In this document: positions 12,735 through 24,400 of the stretch, piece after piece
How positions within the stretch are numbered: position 1 is the stretch's first letter
Layout: each line of letters opens with the position of its first letter
Assembly (NCBI RefSeq): GCF_000002425.4
Contig: NC_037257.1
Coordinates: forward strand, 7,360,533-7,424,532
From: Physcomitrium patens
Taxonomy: Eukaryota; Streptophyta; Bryopsida; Funariales; Funariaceae
Direction: 5' to 3'
Length of the DNA stretch: 64,000 nt
Made by a program: the position numbers and the translations under genes
Notes under the pieces: generated by a model
Databases searched by the model: none
What the model saw: only the letters and a program-made list of their open reading frames with translations
What the model was told of the DNA's origin: nothing

Positions 12735-12745
12735 TTGACAAGAGT
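12735..12745 (+). other. Putative self-primer binding site of B
   Basis: TTGACAAGAGT starts two bases after the 5' LTR, as in C. It is complementary to the start-of-transcript block of this family; B's own 3' LTR has ACTCATGTCAA (18301-18311), one base different. No TGG-type tRNA primer site is present at this position. Confidence 0.55.
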
Positions 12746-12899
12746 GTACTTACAATATCAGAGCTTTGTCTAATCTTAATTAAGAGTAGATTATTCCTTT
12801 CTCTTGAGTATTTTTTTTGTTCTCAAGTCCTCTCTTCTATTTGTCTTCAATGATATTAGACATCTTCTCTTTTCTAAGTATTATCATGACAAAACTTGC

Positions 12900-15800
12900 T
12901 GAAATGAAATGTGCAATGGCACAAATGCAAGAGTAATTGAGGGAGTTAATGCTTGCCATGCATCAACTCAATTTATCACCACAAGGAGCAACAAGATTCG
13001 CAAGAAGTGAAGATATAGAAATGATTCGAGCTACTTCAACATCTGCACCAAATCATGTCCCTTCTCCTATAGTGGAACATCCTTCTAGTGTTAGAGAACC
13101 AAAAATTGCCCTATCCGAGAAGTTAAATGGCACTAGATCAAAGTTTAGAGGATTTATCAATCAAATACAAATTGTGATTGAACTTCAAGTCCAAAGGTAT
13201 TCAACTCCAGGATCCCAAGTTACATTCATTGATACGCTTTTTTAAGATTCAGCATTATCATGGTTTTCATCTTTTTTTGAATGACAAGATCCAATATTAG
13301 ATAATCTGGATACTTTTTTGGCAGAGCTTTGATCCATGTATGGAGAACATGATATAATTCGTATTGCAACCAACAAGATCCGTATTTTATAACAAAGTAA
13401 TTGATCAGTAACGTTGAATACTTCACAGTTTTGATAACTTGCAACTAATACCAAGTGGGATGATGCTGCACTTGTTAGCCAATTTTTCTACGGATTATAA
13501 TATGAGGTAAAAAAATTAATACTCAACTTACCTAATCCTCAAACATTTAGTCAAGCAATTGACTTTGCTATGAAGTACGACTATCATCTTTTTGAATTTT
13601 GATCTGAGAACCATACAAGTGGATCTCAACATTACTATAATTCAATGGCAATACCAACATCTCTTCAACACATATATTTGGAAGTAAAAGATATGCAAAT
13701 TGATGTGGTACATTTCAAACCTCTTACTGAGCAAGAAAAGACTTGTCGTCATTAAGAAGGATTGTGCTTATATTGTGGAGAACCTAAGCACACTACTCAA
13801 CATTATCCAAAAAAGTGACGCAACCATAAAATGAGGAGTATGGCTATCAAAGAAGATAGTATGTCAGAAAACAAGTTTGTCTAGCTACAATAGGGACCGT
13901 GCAGTTGGAACCTTGTATAACACCTAGTGAAGGTCCTATTTTCTCCTCAGAATCCTCTCCTTGTTTTACGATAAATGTTATTTTAGGACCTAAATATCAC
14001 AAAGCCTTTGTCTTGTTAGATTCAAGAGCATCAACATGTTTCTTAGATGAAGAATTTGCTAAAAGACATAACATACTTTTAGTGAAGAAAACTAAACTTG
14101 TTCATGTAGAAGTCATAGATAGTCATCCATTGTCTTTAGGAGATGTTATTCATGAAACCCTTCCTATAGAAGTAGCAACTAATGGTCATAGTAGCTTTGT
14201 AATATTTAATATCATTAGATCTTCCTCTAATTCAATCATTTTAGATTTATCATGGCTAAAAAAATATAACTCTAAAATAGATTAGACTTCTTATAATCTT
14301 GACTTTTCTCAAAGTATAAGTAAGAACGTAGATAATCAAGTAGAAAGTCATAAGTCTAGCTCAATTAAACCTATATTTATATGTGCAAGCGCTTTCTTGC
14401 ATGATGTAAAAGAAGGATCACCTTATGTCATTTATGCTAAACTTGTTGCTACTAGTGGAAAGACTTCAAGTAGCATTCCAAGTCAATATCAAAATTTTTA
14501 AGATGTATTTGAGAAGAAAAATGCGGATACTCTTCCGGAACATCGTTCATATGATTACTCAATTGACCTTCAAGAAGGAATATAACCACCATTTGGATCA
14601 ATCTATAATTTATCATAAAATGAATTGGCTGAACTCAAAGAGTATATTGAAGAGAATTTGGCCAAGAACTTCATATGCCATTTCAAATTTCCACCAAAAA
14701 CTCCAATTTTATTTGTGAAGAAAAAAGATAGATCATTGCGGATGTATGTCGATTATCGAGGACTCAACAAAATCACCATCAAGAACAAGTATCCGCTACC
14801 TTTGATATTTGGACTCCTTGATCAGTTGAATCAAATTAAGATCTATACAAAATAGATCTACAAGAGCATATAATCTGGTACGCATCAAAGAAGGAGATGA
14901 ATAGAAGATTGTGTTTCGAACAAGGTATGGATATTTCGAATACAACATCATGTTTTTTGGACTTACAAATGCACCAGCAACATTCCAACATCTTCTGAAT
15001 GATGTCTTTTGGGAGTTTTTAGATGATTTTTTTATCTATTACCTAGACGATATCTTAATCTATTCTAAGAATATAGAAAAATATGAATTTCATATTTGTC
15101 ACATGTTACAAAAACTAAGAGATGTAGGACTCTATGCCAATATAGAAAAGTGTATATTTCTTACTACTCAAGTCGACTTCTTAAGATACATCATTTCAAA
15201 TGATGGATATATGATGGATCTTAAGAAAATTCAATCTATTATGGATTGGAAGATCTCCAAAAAAATAAGAGATGTCCAATGTTTTTTAAAATTTGTCAAC
15301 TACTATCGGATCTTCATCAAAGACTTCTCTGAAGTTGCACCTCCACTTATATGTTTGACTTATAAAGACAAAATTCAATGGAATCAAGAAGCTGAAGTAA
15401 CATTTGAAGCTTTGAAGATAGTCTTTGTTTCTGCACCAATTTTGTATTGTGTCAATTTTTCTAAGCCATTTTTTATAGAAACAGACACATCAAACTTTGT
15501 TTTGGATGTCGTATTGTTATAAATGGGAACAGATGATAAACTTCATCCAATAGCTTTTCATTCTAGAAAATTTTCAACAACCAAGATCAATTACAAGATC
15601 CAAGACAAAGAACTTCTTACAATCATGGATTTATTTCAAGAATGGTGCCATTATCTAGAAGGTACTCCTAATCTAATCACTATATATATGGATCACAAGA
15701 ACCTTGAATATTTTATATCAATACGTGTTTTGAATCATTAGAAAGCTTGTTGGAGTATATCTTTGTCAAGATTCGAATTCAAGATCACTTATCGACCAAG

Positions 15801-17375
15801 AAAACAACAAGGTTTGTCATATGCAATCTCTAGACGATCTTATCTTGCATCAAAGGAAGGAAATGTTGCTTTTGATTAACAACGGATAATTCTCTTCAAA
15901 CCATAGCATCTTTATCTTTGATTAATAAAATCAACATTAACTGTTGATTCAACTTTTATTAAATAAATTCAGTCAAGTATGTCTTCTGATCCTCTTATTT
16001 GTGATATTAAGGGAAACCCTTCAAAGTCTCATAATACTTCTAAGTTTGAATTCAAGAACAATCTACTATATTTCGAGGGATGCCTATATGTTCCAGAAGG
16101 TGAAGCTTGATTATAAATTCTTCAAGCTTATCATGACTTATTAGCAACATGACATTTTGGATACAATAAAACTTTAGAACTAATATCGAGGGATTTTTGG
16201 TGGCCCCAAATATGGAAGACAGTTAACGATTTTGTACAATCTTTTGATGTTTGCTCAAAATCAAAAACTCGCCATCATCGACCTTACAGACTTCTTCTGC
16301 CATTATCCATTTTCAGAACAACCATGGTCTTCTATTTCTATGGATTTCATCACAGATCTTCCAATCTCAGGTTCTTATAATTCTATATTTGTGATAGTAG
16401 ATCATTTTACCAAGATAGTATATTTTGTATCATGTACAAAATCTATCACATGTGAAAAAATAGCTAAGCTCTTTCTTGACAATATCTATCGCTATCATGG
16501 ATTATCCAAGGATATTATATCAGATAGGAAAATCTAATTTTTATCAAGATTTTGGGAGACTCTTTTCAAGACTCTAAAAGTGGATATAAAACTATTTTTG
16601 ACATTTCATTCTCAAATTAATGGACAAATGGAGTATGTTAATTAAGTTTTAGAGTAGTATTTAAGACGTACCATCAACTATCAATACGATGATTGAACAA
16701 CTCTTTTGCCATTGGTAGAGTTTTCTTATAATAACACAATATATTCTTCTATAAAATAAACACCTTTTTTTGTCAATTATAGTTATCATCCACGACTTAA
16801 TACTTTTGATTTTTCAAAAGCTGATAATCCTATGGCAAAAGACTTAGCAAATCATTTATCAGAGCTACATGCAACAATGAAGGTGTACTTAAAAGAAGCT
16901 CAAGAACAACAAAAGATCAATGTAGATGTCTATTGAAAAGAACAACCACCATTCCACATGAGTGACAAGATATGGTTACTTTGTCACAATATCAAGACCA
17001 CTTGTCCTAGTGACAAGTTGGACTATTGAAGGTTTAGACCATTTTCTATTTTTATACAAATCAATCCGGTTGCACCTACCAGAGTCAATGAAAATTCATC
17101 TAGTATTCCACGTATCTCTTCTTGAACCATAAAAGATAGTGGACATGCCAAGAAGAAGACAAGCTCCACCTCCTCCTATAGAAGTGGACAATAATGAAGA
17201 GTTCAAAGTAAAAGAAGTCTTAGATTCAAGATGGTGCCAAAATAAATTGGAATATCTTGTCCATTGGCACAGATATGATATTAGTGAATGCACATAGGAG
17301 CTAGTAAAGAATCTCATAAATGCACCAAAAGCGGTGGAGGCTTTTTATCAACGACATCCATCAAAATCAAGATAA
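12900..17375 (+). pseudogene. Element B gag-pol, decayed
   Basis: Gag remnant 12937-13245 and onward resembles gag of C (RELMLAMHQLNLSPQG) and has a knuckle CLYCGEPKHTTQHY near 13768-13810 with the last Cys lost. Protease lies at 13899-14285 (LLDSRAS; the usual Gly is now Arg), RT at 14625-15522 (YLDDILIYSK), RNase H at 15523-15741 (DHKNLEYF), integrase zinc and core about 16080-16700 (SISMDFITDLPISGSY), then a chromodomain remnant about 17200-17370 ending YQRHPSKSR. The frame is interrupted by many stops, most of them reachable by C-to-T change from the C sequence. Confidence 0.88.
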
Positions 17376-17471
17376 AAACCTTTCTTATGAAAGAAACAAG
17401 ATCTAGGTAAGATAACATTCTACTTTCAATCCTTATTTGTAGATTCTTTGTAGTTGTGATGCTGAGGAGAT

Positions 17472-17826
17472 ATAGAACCAACAACTAGTGGATTTGATTC
17501 AAGACCTTTCGTTTGCTGACCTGTCGGATAAGACATTATGATTGTTACAACCTTCAAGACGATGCAATTGAGATGAAGATCTTCAAGAATGACATATTCT
17601 TCCTTGAATAGATAGTGAAATATAATGCATTTGGTATCATGACGTTGGAAGGGACTCCTGATGTTTGGTAATTTTACTAGAAATAAGAAGAATTCTTGAC
17701 AGTATTCCAAATGTTTTATTTGAAGAAAGCTATGAAGGCCTCAACAATGATCAAATAACTTGGTGGTCTTCCCGGCTTGGAATAGAACACTATCAATGGA
17801 TGAGAGGCCCTATTAACCATCTTTGA
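17472..17826 (+). pseudogene. Element B remnant of the extra ORF downstream of pol
   Basis: Corresponds along its length to the intact 118-codon ORF of C at 42493-42849. The start codon is changed to ATA, one early base is deleted and several stops are present. The end, YEGLNNDQIT through HYQWMRGPINHL and the stop, is well kept. Confidence 0.75.
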
Positions 17827-17933
17827 AGAGAACAAAGATTAGAGTATGTGACAAATATATTTTTTTGCATCTTAAACTTCCTCAACTTGTGATCATCACT
17901 CCTCCTGGAACTCGTCCCTAAAAGGGGTGGTAA

Positions 17934-18389
17934 TGTTGTGGATATATATTTATTGTAATTATTATCTAGGTGATAAGAATAGATAGAAATAGGTAAAAAT
18001 AGATTAATTTTATAATATCTTTTAGAAAAGCTTCCTAAAAGCTTCATAAACATTGCTTTGACTTTACATGTATTTATACTTGATTAGTAGGTTAGAAACT
18101 TGGTCAACAAATTAACCACGTGCTACACATGTTGATAGCTTACAGAACAAGCTAACTATGTGGCACCTACATAGAAAACTTACCTTGTAAGTTAAGATGT
18201 ATGTTGTACAAAGTCAACACGTTTTTGGAGGTCCTATAGAACGTCGCCACATAGCTCCTAGGTAGATAGTATATGTAGAAGCAAGAATGAAGCTTTCTTC
18301 ACTCATGTCAACTCCTTTCTTGCGTATAGTCTAGTTTCAAGGATTTTTAGTTTTCTTGTCTTTTGACAATAGCCATTTCAATTTCTTTC

Positions 18390-18436
<47 letters not shown>

Positions 18437-18517
18437 TTAATTATTTCTATTTTGTCATATTTCTTTGAAAAAAGTCTCACTTGTTTATTTATTTTTATCA
18501 AGTTCTTATCCTTGACA
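17934..18517 (+). repeat. 3' LTR of B
   Basis: 584 bp, from TGTTGTGGATATATA to CCTTGACA. It contains TATATGTA near 18270, the start block ACTCATGTCAA (18301-18311) and a TA microsatellite (18393-18432), which accounts for part of its extra length. Confidence 0.9.
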
Positions 18518-18522
18518 TATAC

Positions 18523-18787
18523 TTGTTGAAGCAAAATTCCATGGATTTAGTTGTGAGGTCGATCTACTTGCTTCCTTTCACAGCATAATTTCTTATCGCA
18601 GACTTTGAACTTCTTCCATAGGCGTAAGCATAGTATTTTCATGATTCACATTGGAAATATATGAAATTTCTACTCTTATAGTGTGAACAAGCTCATAAAG
18701 ATCTGCAATAGTTGTAAATTTATTCTCACTTCCACTAAAAGTAGCATCTATAATCTTTTCTTCCATAGACAACTCAAACAAATTCAA
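18523..18787 (-). pseudogene. Element A gag, 5' part
   Basis: Read leftwards from about 18787. It resembles the gag starts of F (44209) and E (51798): FTTIADLYELVHTIRVEI, then NVNHENTMLTPMEEVQSLR. It stops at the B insertion; gag resumes at 12483. Confidence 0.75.
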
Positions 18788-18799
18788 AAGTTATATTAA

Positions 18800-18958
18800 A
18801 GGAGGATAATCCACAACCTCTAAAAATGTCCACAAAGAAGGATAATCCACTCTCTTTAAGGAAAAGATCAGTGTTAGAAAATAAGATTTTTTTATTTAAA
18901 GGTGGATAATCCGCAACCTTCAAAATACAACAATAGAAGTGAGGTAATTCACTCACTT
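18800..18958 (-). promoter_or_regulatory. Leader of element A with a four-copy GGATTATCC-type motif
   Basis: On the + strand the copies are GGAGGATAATCCACAACC (about 18801), GAAGGATAATCCACTCTC (about 18837), GGTGGATAATCCGCAACC (about 18900) and GTGAGGTAATTCACTCAC (about 18938). It lies between 5' LTR and gag. A packaging or translation role is inference. Confidence 0.5.
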
Positions 18959-19000
18959 CTAAAACAAGACAAATACAGTATGTTAGTATTCTTGTCAAAC

Positions 19001-19551
19001 TATCAAGAACATGAATCTCGAAGAAAGAAAATCCTCAACACACTCCTATATCACTTGAAAGGAACTAGAAAGTCACTCAAAGTTGATATAATATTAAACT
19101 AGAATGGCTATTGCCAAAAACAAAAAGACTAGAAAATCTTAAAACAAGACTAAGGACTAGAAAGGCATTGACAAGAGTGAAGAAGGCTTTATTCTTGTCT
19201 CCATATATACTTTTTAACTAGGAGTTACGTGAGAATATTCTATAGGACCTCCAACATGTGTTGACTTTACTAGCCACATGTTTTAACTTACAAGGCAAGT
19301 TATCTATATATGTATGATATAGTTAGCTTATTCCACAAGCTATTACACTGAGTTAACTTATTCTACAAGCTACCAACACGTGGTTAATTTGCTGGCCAAG
19401 TTTCTATCCTATAAATACATCTAAAGTCAAAATTGCGTCTATGAAGCTTCTAAGAAGCTAGTTTAGAAGACTTTATGAAATTTATCTATATTTACCTACT
19501 TCTACCTAATTATATAAATAACTATTTGAATAAATGTGTATGTTTGTGATA
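19001..19551 (-). repeat. 5' LTR of element A
   Basis: 551 bp, partner of 7916-8466. On the - strand it has the start block ACTCTTGTCAATGCC (near 19165-19180), and the leader directly downstream begins GTTTGACAAGAATAC, a 9-base complement of that block. Confidence 0.92.
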
Positions 19552-19556
19552 CAAAT

Positions 19557-20269
19557 TTATATATTTTTTAGATTGAATAAAGTTCAAAAAAATCAATGTA
19601 TTTATACTAGTAGCAAAAAGATGTTAAAAGTGGCATTTAGAAGGTAGGCTAATGATAGATGGGTTGCCTATAGGAGAGGGAGTATAATACAAAGAAAAGA
19701 AATAAAAAGAACATGAATACTTTGCAAATATTAAATTACATCAATTGTAGTTTAATTCTGAAATCTTATGCATGCTAAGTAATATTTAAGTAAACACTTC
19801 TAGTTTTTCCAATACTTAAGTTCTACAAAGAATAAAATCTATTTAAACAAAAATAACCATCTAATGTAATAGAGAAGCAATGTGTGAAAGTAAGAGGTCA
19901 AAACAACTAAACTCTACAATTGTTAATTTATAGACATAATTTATTTATACATTTTAAATTTATAACAAGTTATATAAAACTAAATTTTGAATAGGTATCA
20001 ATTATTTAATTAAATATGTTAGCTTTTTCAAACTTAAGAATTTATATTATATATAATGTGGATTTATTCATATCTATATGAACTTAAGTTGCAAAGAGTT
20101 TTCAAACAACGTCTTAAATTTCATTTTTTTTTATTAAAGCTCTATTACTTTAGAAGCTGCTCATTATTTTTAAAACCATTAAAAATTAAAGTAACCATTA
20201 GAAAAAATTTAGAGATAGATTTATTAACTAATTTTTTTTTGTTGTTGTTGTTATGATTTTTTCTATATG

Positions 20270-20304
<35 letters not shown>

Positions 20305-20940
20305 CTAAATTTTGATAACAAATTGTAAAAGAACATGACAAGTTCTCATTTATTTATCAAAAGTTAATTTTAAGTATCTATAATCTTGTGGTTATCTTCT
20401 CTTATAATAAAAAATTAAAATAAATAAAAATAAAAATGTGAGATTTTAAAAATTCTACAGCCAATCTATTTTAAAATAAAATATCTTTTTTAATATAAAA
20501 ATATATTACTATAATTTATTTATTTCTTCTTTTAGAGTAGAGATGAAAAGAGATACAAATTTTTTACAAAGATGGTCTCATTTTATTAAGAATTTTGTTT
20601 TTTTTTTAAATTCTTGTTTTGTGCTACATAGCATGGAGACAAATACATAAAATACAAGAAGAAGGGTGAAGAAGCATTAGAAAGAAAACACATATTCTAT
20701 TGAGTTTTTCTTTTTCAATTTCTTGTTTTTGTTTGTTTGTTTTTGGTGTCAAAACTTGTGGTTTTTCATGGACATAATTTTGATATTTCAAAGCAGGTTA
20801 TCTCCCTTATTCTTAATCTTCTTGCAACTCACAAGATTAAAAGCTACCTCAACAGCTGATACTTACACTTGTTTTAAGGAAAATCAAAATTCTCAAACTT
20901 TCCACAATGTAAAATGTCGAAGTCATTAATTCAACTTACT
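19557..20940. other. AT-rich spacer
   Basis: No gene found. It contains a run of 33 Ts (20272-20304) and several shorter A or T runs. Short ORFs at 20056-20336 and 20723-20929 are low-complexity and not supported. Confidence 0.6.
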
Positions 20941-21049
20941 AATCCATGACGCTCTTTGGTATCCAAGTCTAAAGAAGTGGAAAATATTAGTCAACGTCAA
21001 AGGCGCCATGAGGGGGAGGGGAATGGATGAATGTGTGAGTGAATGAAAA

Positions 21050-21130
21050 GGAGGCGGGGGGAAGCGACATTCGTTCGTTAGTTCGTCCACGGGGTTGGGG
21101 GGAGCGGGCAGGGCAGGGGAGGGTGGGGCA
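21050..21130 (+). promoter_or_regulatory. G-rich promoter or 5' UTR segment of the rhodanese-like gene
   Basis: Repeated G runs (GGCGGGGGGAAG at 21052, GGGGTTGGGGGGAGCGGG at about 21091, then CAGGGCAGGGGAGGG TGGGG) could form one or more G-quadruplexes. A CT-rich tract, TTTCTCTCTCTCTCTCCC, follows at 21250-21268, typical of plant 5' UTRs or Y-patches. Function is inferred. Confidence 0.4.
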
Positions 21131-21440
21131 CCTTATCGACAGGTCCAAATCCGGAGTGTCCCAATGGCGACTCTCGCAATGCCAGCGTCGTCAATCTCTT
21201 TGTGGTGCTCCGCTCCCCTTTCTAGATTCGCGTTACCAGCCTAACTCTCTTTCTCTCTCTCTCTCCCGATTCTACCCTCGAGCATGGCCACGCCAGCCTC
21301 GTCCAGGATCCGGACGCTGTGATGCTCTCCTGCTCGCCCTTAATGGACTGAGCTTCAATTCGCGGGGTGGTCGACGTGTTTTGGTGCAGGACCAGTTTTT
21401 GCCATCAATTCTGCGTGTTGGGGCACCCGCGCCAACGGCC

Positions 21441-24400
21441 ATGGCGCAGTCGTTGTTCTTAGTGTCCAGCGCAGCGGCTTCGTGTCGCGGCGCTGCGCAT
21501 CTTGTGTATACGCCCCTGCTGGTTAGGAGCACTAATTTTCAATACCTGTGGCAATTATCTTTTCTTTCAATTTTTATTCCTCGTGTTTCTCAAGAATTGA
21601 GCTTATCGAATTCCGTTCGGTGTTAGTGAGCGTGTAAGACATGGTTCAGTAATGTCCGGAGAATTGAGATTGCGTAGTTTGGATGACGATGTATTTGATT
21701 CTCTGGGAATTGATTCTTGTGTGCGATTCGTTTGCGAAAACATTTGTGTATTTGCCTTAACTTTTGGTGTGAAATGGCAGCAGAAAGGGAATGCTTCCAC
21801 TGCAAATGCATCAGTGCTTTTGCGCTCTAAGTTTATTCTGGGTAGAAAGCCATTGTTCAAATTTGACAGCGTTTCACTACCGAGGGGCGGCAGCGGCAGG
21901 AGGTCTAGATTGTTAGCCATTGCTGAGATAGATTATGCAGTCATTGGAGCGGAGCAGCAGCTCATTGACTCTGCCACGATCAGTACTTCTCCAGTTGGTT
22001 CAGAAATTGAGGTACTCTTTTTACATTTACTATATTTTGCCCAAACGACTTCTCTGTGAGAAGCTCCTGAGTATTGTGAATATTGGTGGTTGGATGTCGC
22101 AATGCAGCCCAATGATGCAGCATCAATCATGAGACAAAATGTGACAGAAATTCTTCAGTCTCCTCCCCAGAACTTGGACTCTTCTTCTCCGTCTCCTGCA
22201 GCTGTTGATGCACAAACCTCCCTGGGTGTATTTCAGGGAACAGGCACAGAGCTGAATGTTCCCGAACCAATAGTGTCATCTGTCGACGCAACCGCTCCAC
22301 AGACTCTTCCTGCAGAGTCTGCTCCAGCCAGTATTGTAGAGTCCGCAGGAACGGATGTACCTGATGTTATAAAAGCTGCTGGTGAATCTGTCGATAATCC
22401 TGGGGAACTAACACCTCTCCAGCGCTATGAAGCTATGATCAATCGTGGAAATGGTGGTGGAGGCGCGAGAAAACCTATAGCTGTGGAGGACGATGCTAAC
22501 TCATTTAGTTTTCCTGACTCCATTGAGGCTGCTCAGGAATCAGTAGCGAAGACTCTCACAGATGTTCAGGATGCTATAAACGACTCGGTTGGATCTGCTG
22601 GTAAAGCCATAAGGGATGCATATGAGAGTCTCAATGGGTCTATCAAGGGTTCAGTTAATTCAGTGACCGGCTTATACGATAGAACTGTAGACGGCATCCA
22701 AACTTCAGTTGACAGCACCGTGAAAAAAGCTGGAGGAGAAGCTGCAGGGTTAACAAGTGTGTTCCGCACAGGCACGCCTCTCAATAATCAACTTAAAGAA
22801 GTAGTAGTGGTTGTGAAGGGCGCATTAGGGACGACATTAGAGACGACTCGAGATTTTCTGATTAATGTTTATGGCTCAATTAAGGTTAATAACCTTTCCC
22901 CAGAGGTTCAATCAACCTTGAGTGAAACAGAGCAGAAACTCAAAGAAATCGCCGATCCTGTGGGTAGTTTCCTCCAACAGGTGGGTGGACCTATTGCGTT
23001 GGTTGATATGGAATGAAATCTTCCAACAGAATGAGGAATGTTTTCTACCATTTATTCCATCTTTAAAGAGCATTCCTTTAGAAGGCTACGTCTTGATTAT
23101 AATCTGGACTTCTGGTGCCTCTAGACTGTGGTTTTCACTCATCGTTATTCAAGGTGCAAGACGTCTGCGTGCAGGCATACGATGCTCTCGAGAACGTGGA
23201 GAGAGCACTAGGAGTGGATCCAGAGAATCCAATTATTCCTGTTATTCTGATTTTGGGTGGTACACTCTACCTTGGGTATGGGCAGTTAAACTTACGCGCC
23301 AATCTTGTCTACTTGTTAGTTGTGTCTACGTATTAATTTACACGCAGGAACGCTGAGTTGACACTTCCCATCTATGTGCGTGTACGGCAGAGTATCTTTT
23401 TGGCAGGGCAGATATGGAGGATACTCTGGTGACCTTTTGCCCGTCTCTGCTATCGACCTCTTGAAGAAAGAGCGAAATGTTGTCTTAGTTGACATACGGC
23501 CCCAGGCATGAACGATATTCCTTCTTTGTAAACTGAGTTCGTTGATCATTAAATGATCTTAAACAGTGTCTCATTAAGTTGACTATGTAGCAAGTCATTT
23601 CTGTCTGCATTTACATATGAGAGTATGTCAATTTTGGTCGATGAGCTAGTGAGCGTATTGTGGTGTGGTGGTTAATATTTCACGCAAGCTTCTAGTGATT
23701 AATGTTTCAAATCTATGCAATACAGGAGTTAAGAGAGAGTGAAGGTATTCCTGATTTACGGCGAGGAATGAGAACAAGATTTGCCACTGTTGAAGCCATT
23801 CAGGTTCGTTAGTCTAGTCTATAACACTGCTGGAATGCTCAAGGATATTGGTAGGTGTCAATATATTCCGAACAATTGAAATTAGGAATTAATTTTTCGA
23901 CTATTAGGATCGCATCGCACATTCTCATCGTCAAAAGACGTGCTGTTCATTTGTATTTCGACACATGTAAATTAGGTTTCATCTCAAAGTTGATGAGTGG
24001 ATAGTGCAAATTTTGCAGGTGGACGGCCCCTTTAGGAAAAGTGTGAGAAATTCCAAGGAAATTGACAATATCTTGACAGCAGCTGTGATCCGGAATCTCA
24101 AAACTGTGCAGGTTAGTGGCTATTTGCTTCTGGACGAACTGATCGGCGTGTTCTGTATGTTGTGTACCAGATGTCCATGATGATGATTTTAACTGGATTA
24201 CTTTGGCCTTTATTGTAAGAGATTATACCTGTTCTCACAGAGTAAAGAAGTTCTTGTAGCTTTCCTTGTAGATTCACTTGTGGCGATGCCGCATGTCGAT
24301 CACTGTATATTGTTGCTGAATTTTTGTTTGCTTACAGCCCAGTACCAAGGTGATCGTGATGGACACCGATGGGAGTCAATCGAAGGAGATTGCTAGAGCT

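Larger units (their letters stand above)
12489..18517 (+). mobile_element. Chromovirus B, inserted in gag of element A
   Basis: Runs from TGTCATCGACATATA to TATCCTTGACA. The flanking 5 bp are CATAC (12484-12488) and TATAC (18518-18522), a TSD with one later change. Removing B rejoins A's gag reading on the - strand. Order: 5' LTR 12489-12732, leader, gag, protease, RT, RNase H, integrase, chromodomain, extra-ORF remnant, purine tract AAAAGGGGTGGTAA (17920-17933), 3' LTR 17934-18517. The 5' LTR has lost about 340 bp. B is related to C throughout but more decayed. Confidence 0.92.
7916..19551 (-). mobile_element. Chromovirus A (Ty3/Gypsy LTR retrotransposon), interrupted by element B
   Basis: LTRs of 551 bp at 7916-8466 and 19001-19551 are flanked by identical 5-bp TSDs, CAAAT at 7911-7915 and 19552-19556. 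Transcription would run leftwards: leader, gag, protease, RT, RNase H, integrase, remnant chromodomain, purine tract (TTACCTCCCTTCTA on +, 8467-8480), 3' LTR. Element B plus its TSD was inserted into gag, so A itself was about 5.6 kb. All frames are broken. The TG termini are mutated to TA at several ends. A has only about 50 bp between the chromodomain end and the purine tract, and so lacks the extra ORF found in B, C and H. Confidence 0.92.

Noticed and set aside
21039-21626. 195-codon open frame over the rhodanese promoter
   Set aside because: Low-complexity GC-rich reading with no domain; the real start is the ATG at 21441 in a phase that fits exon 2.
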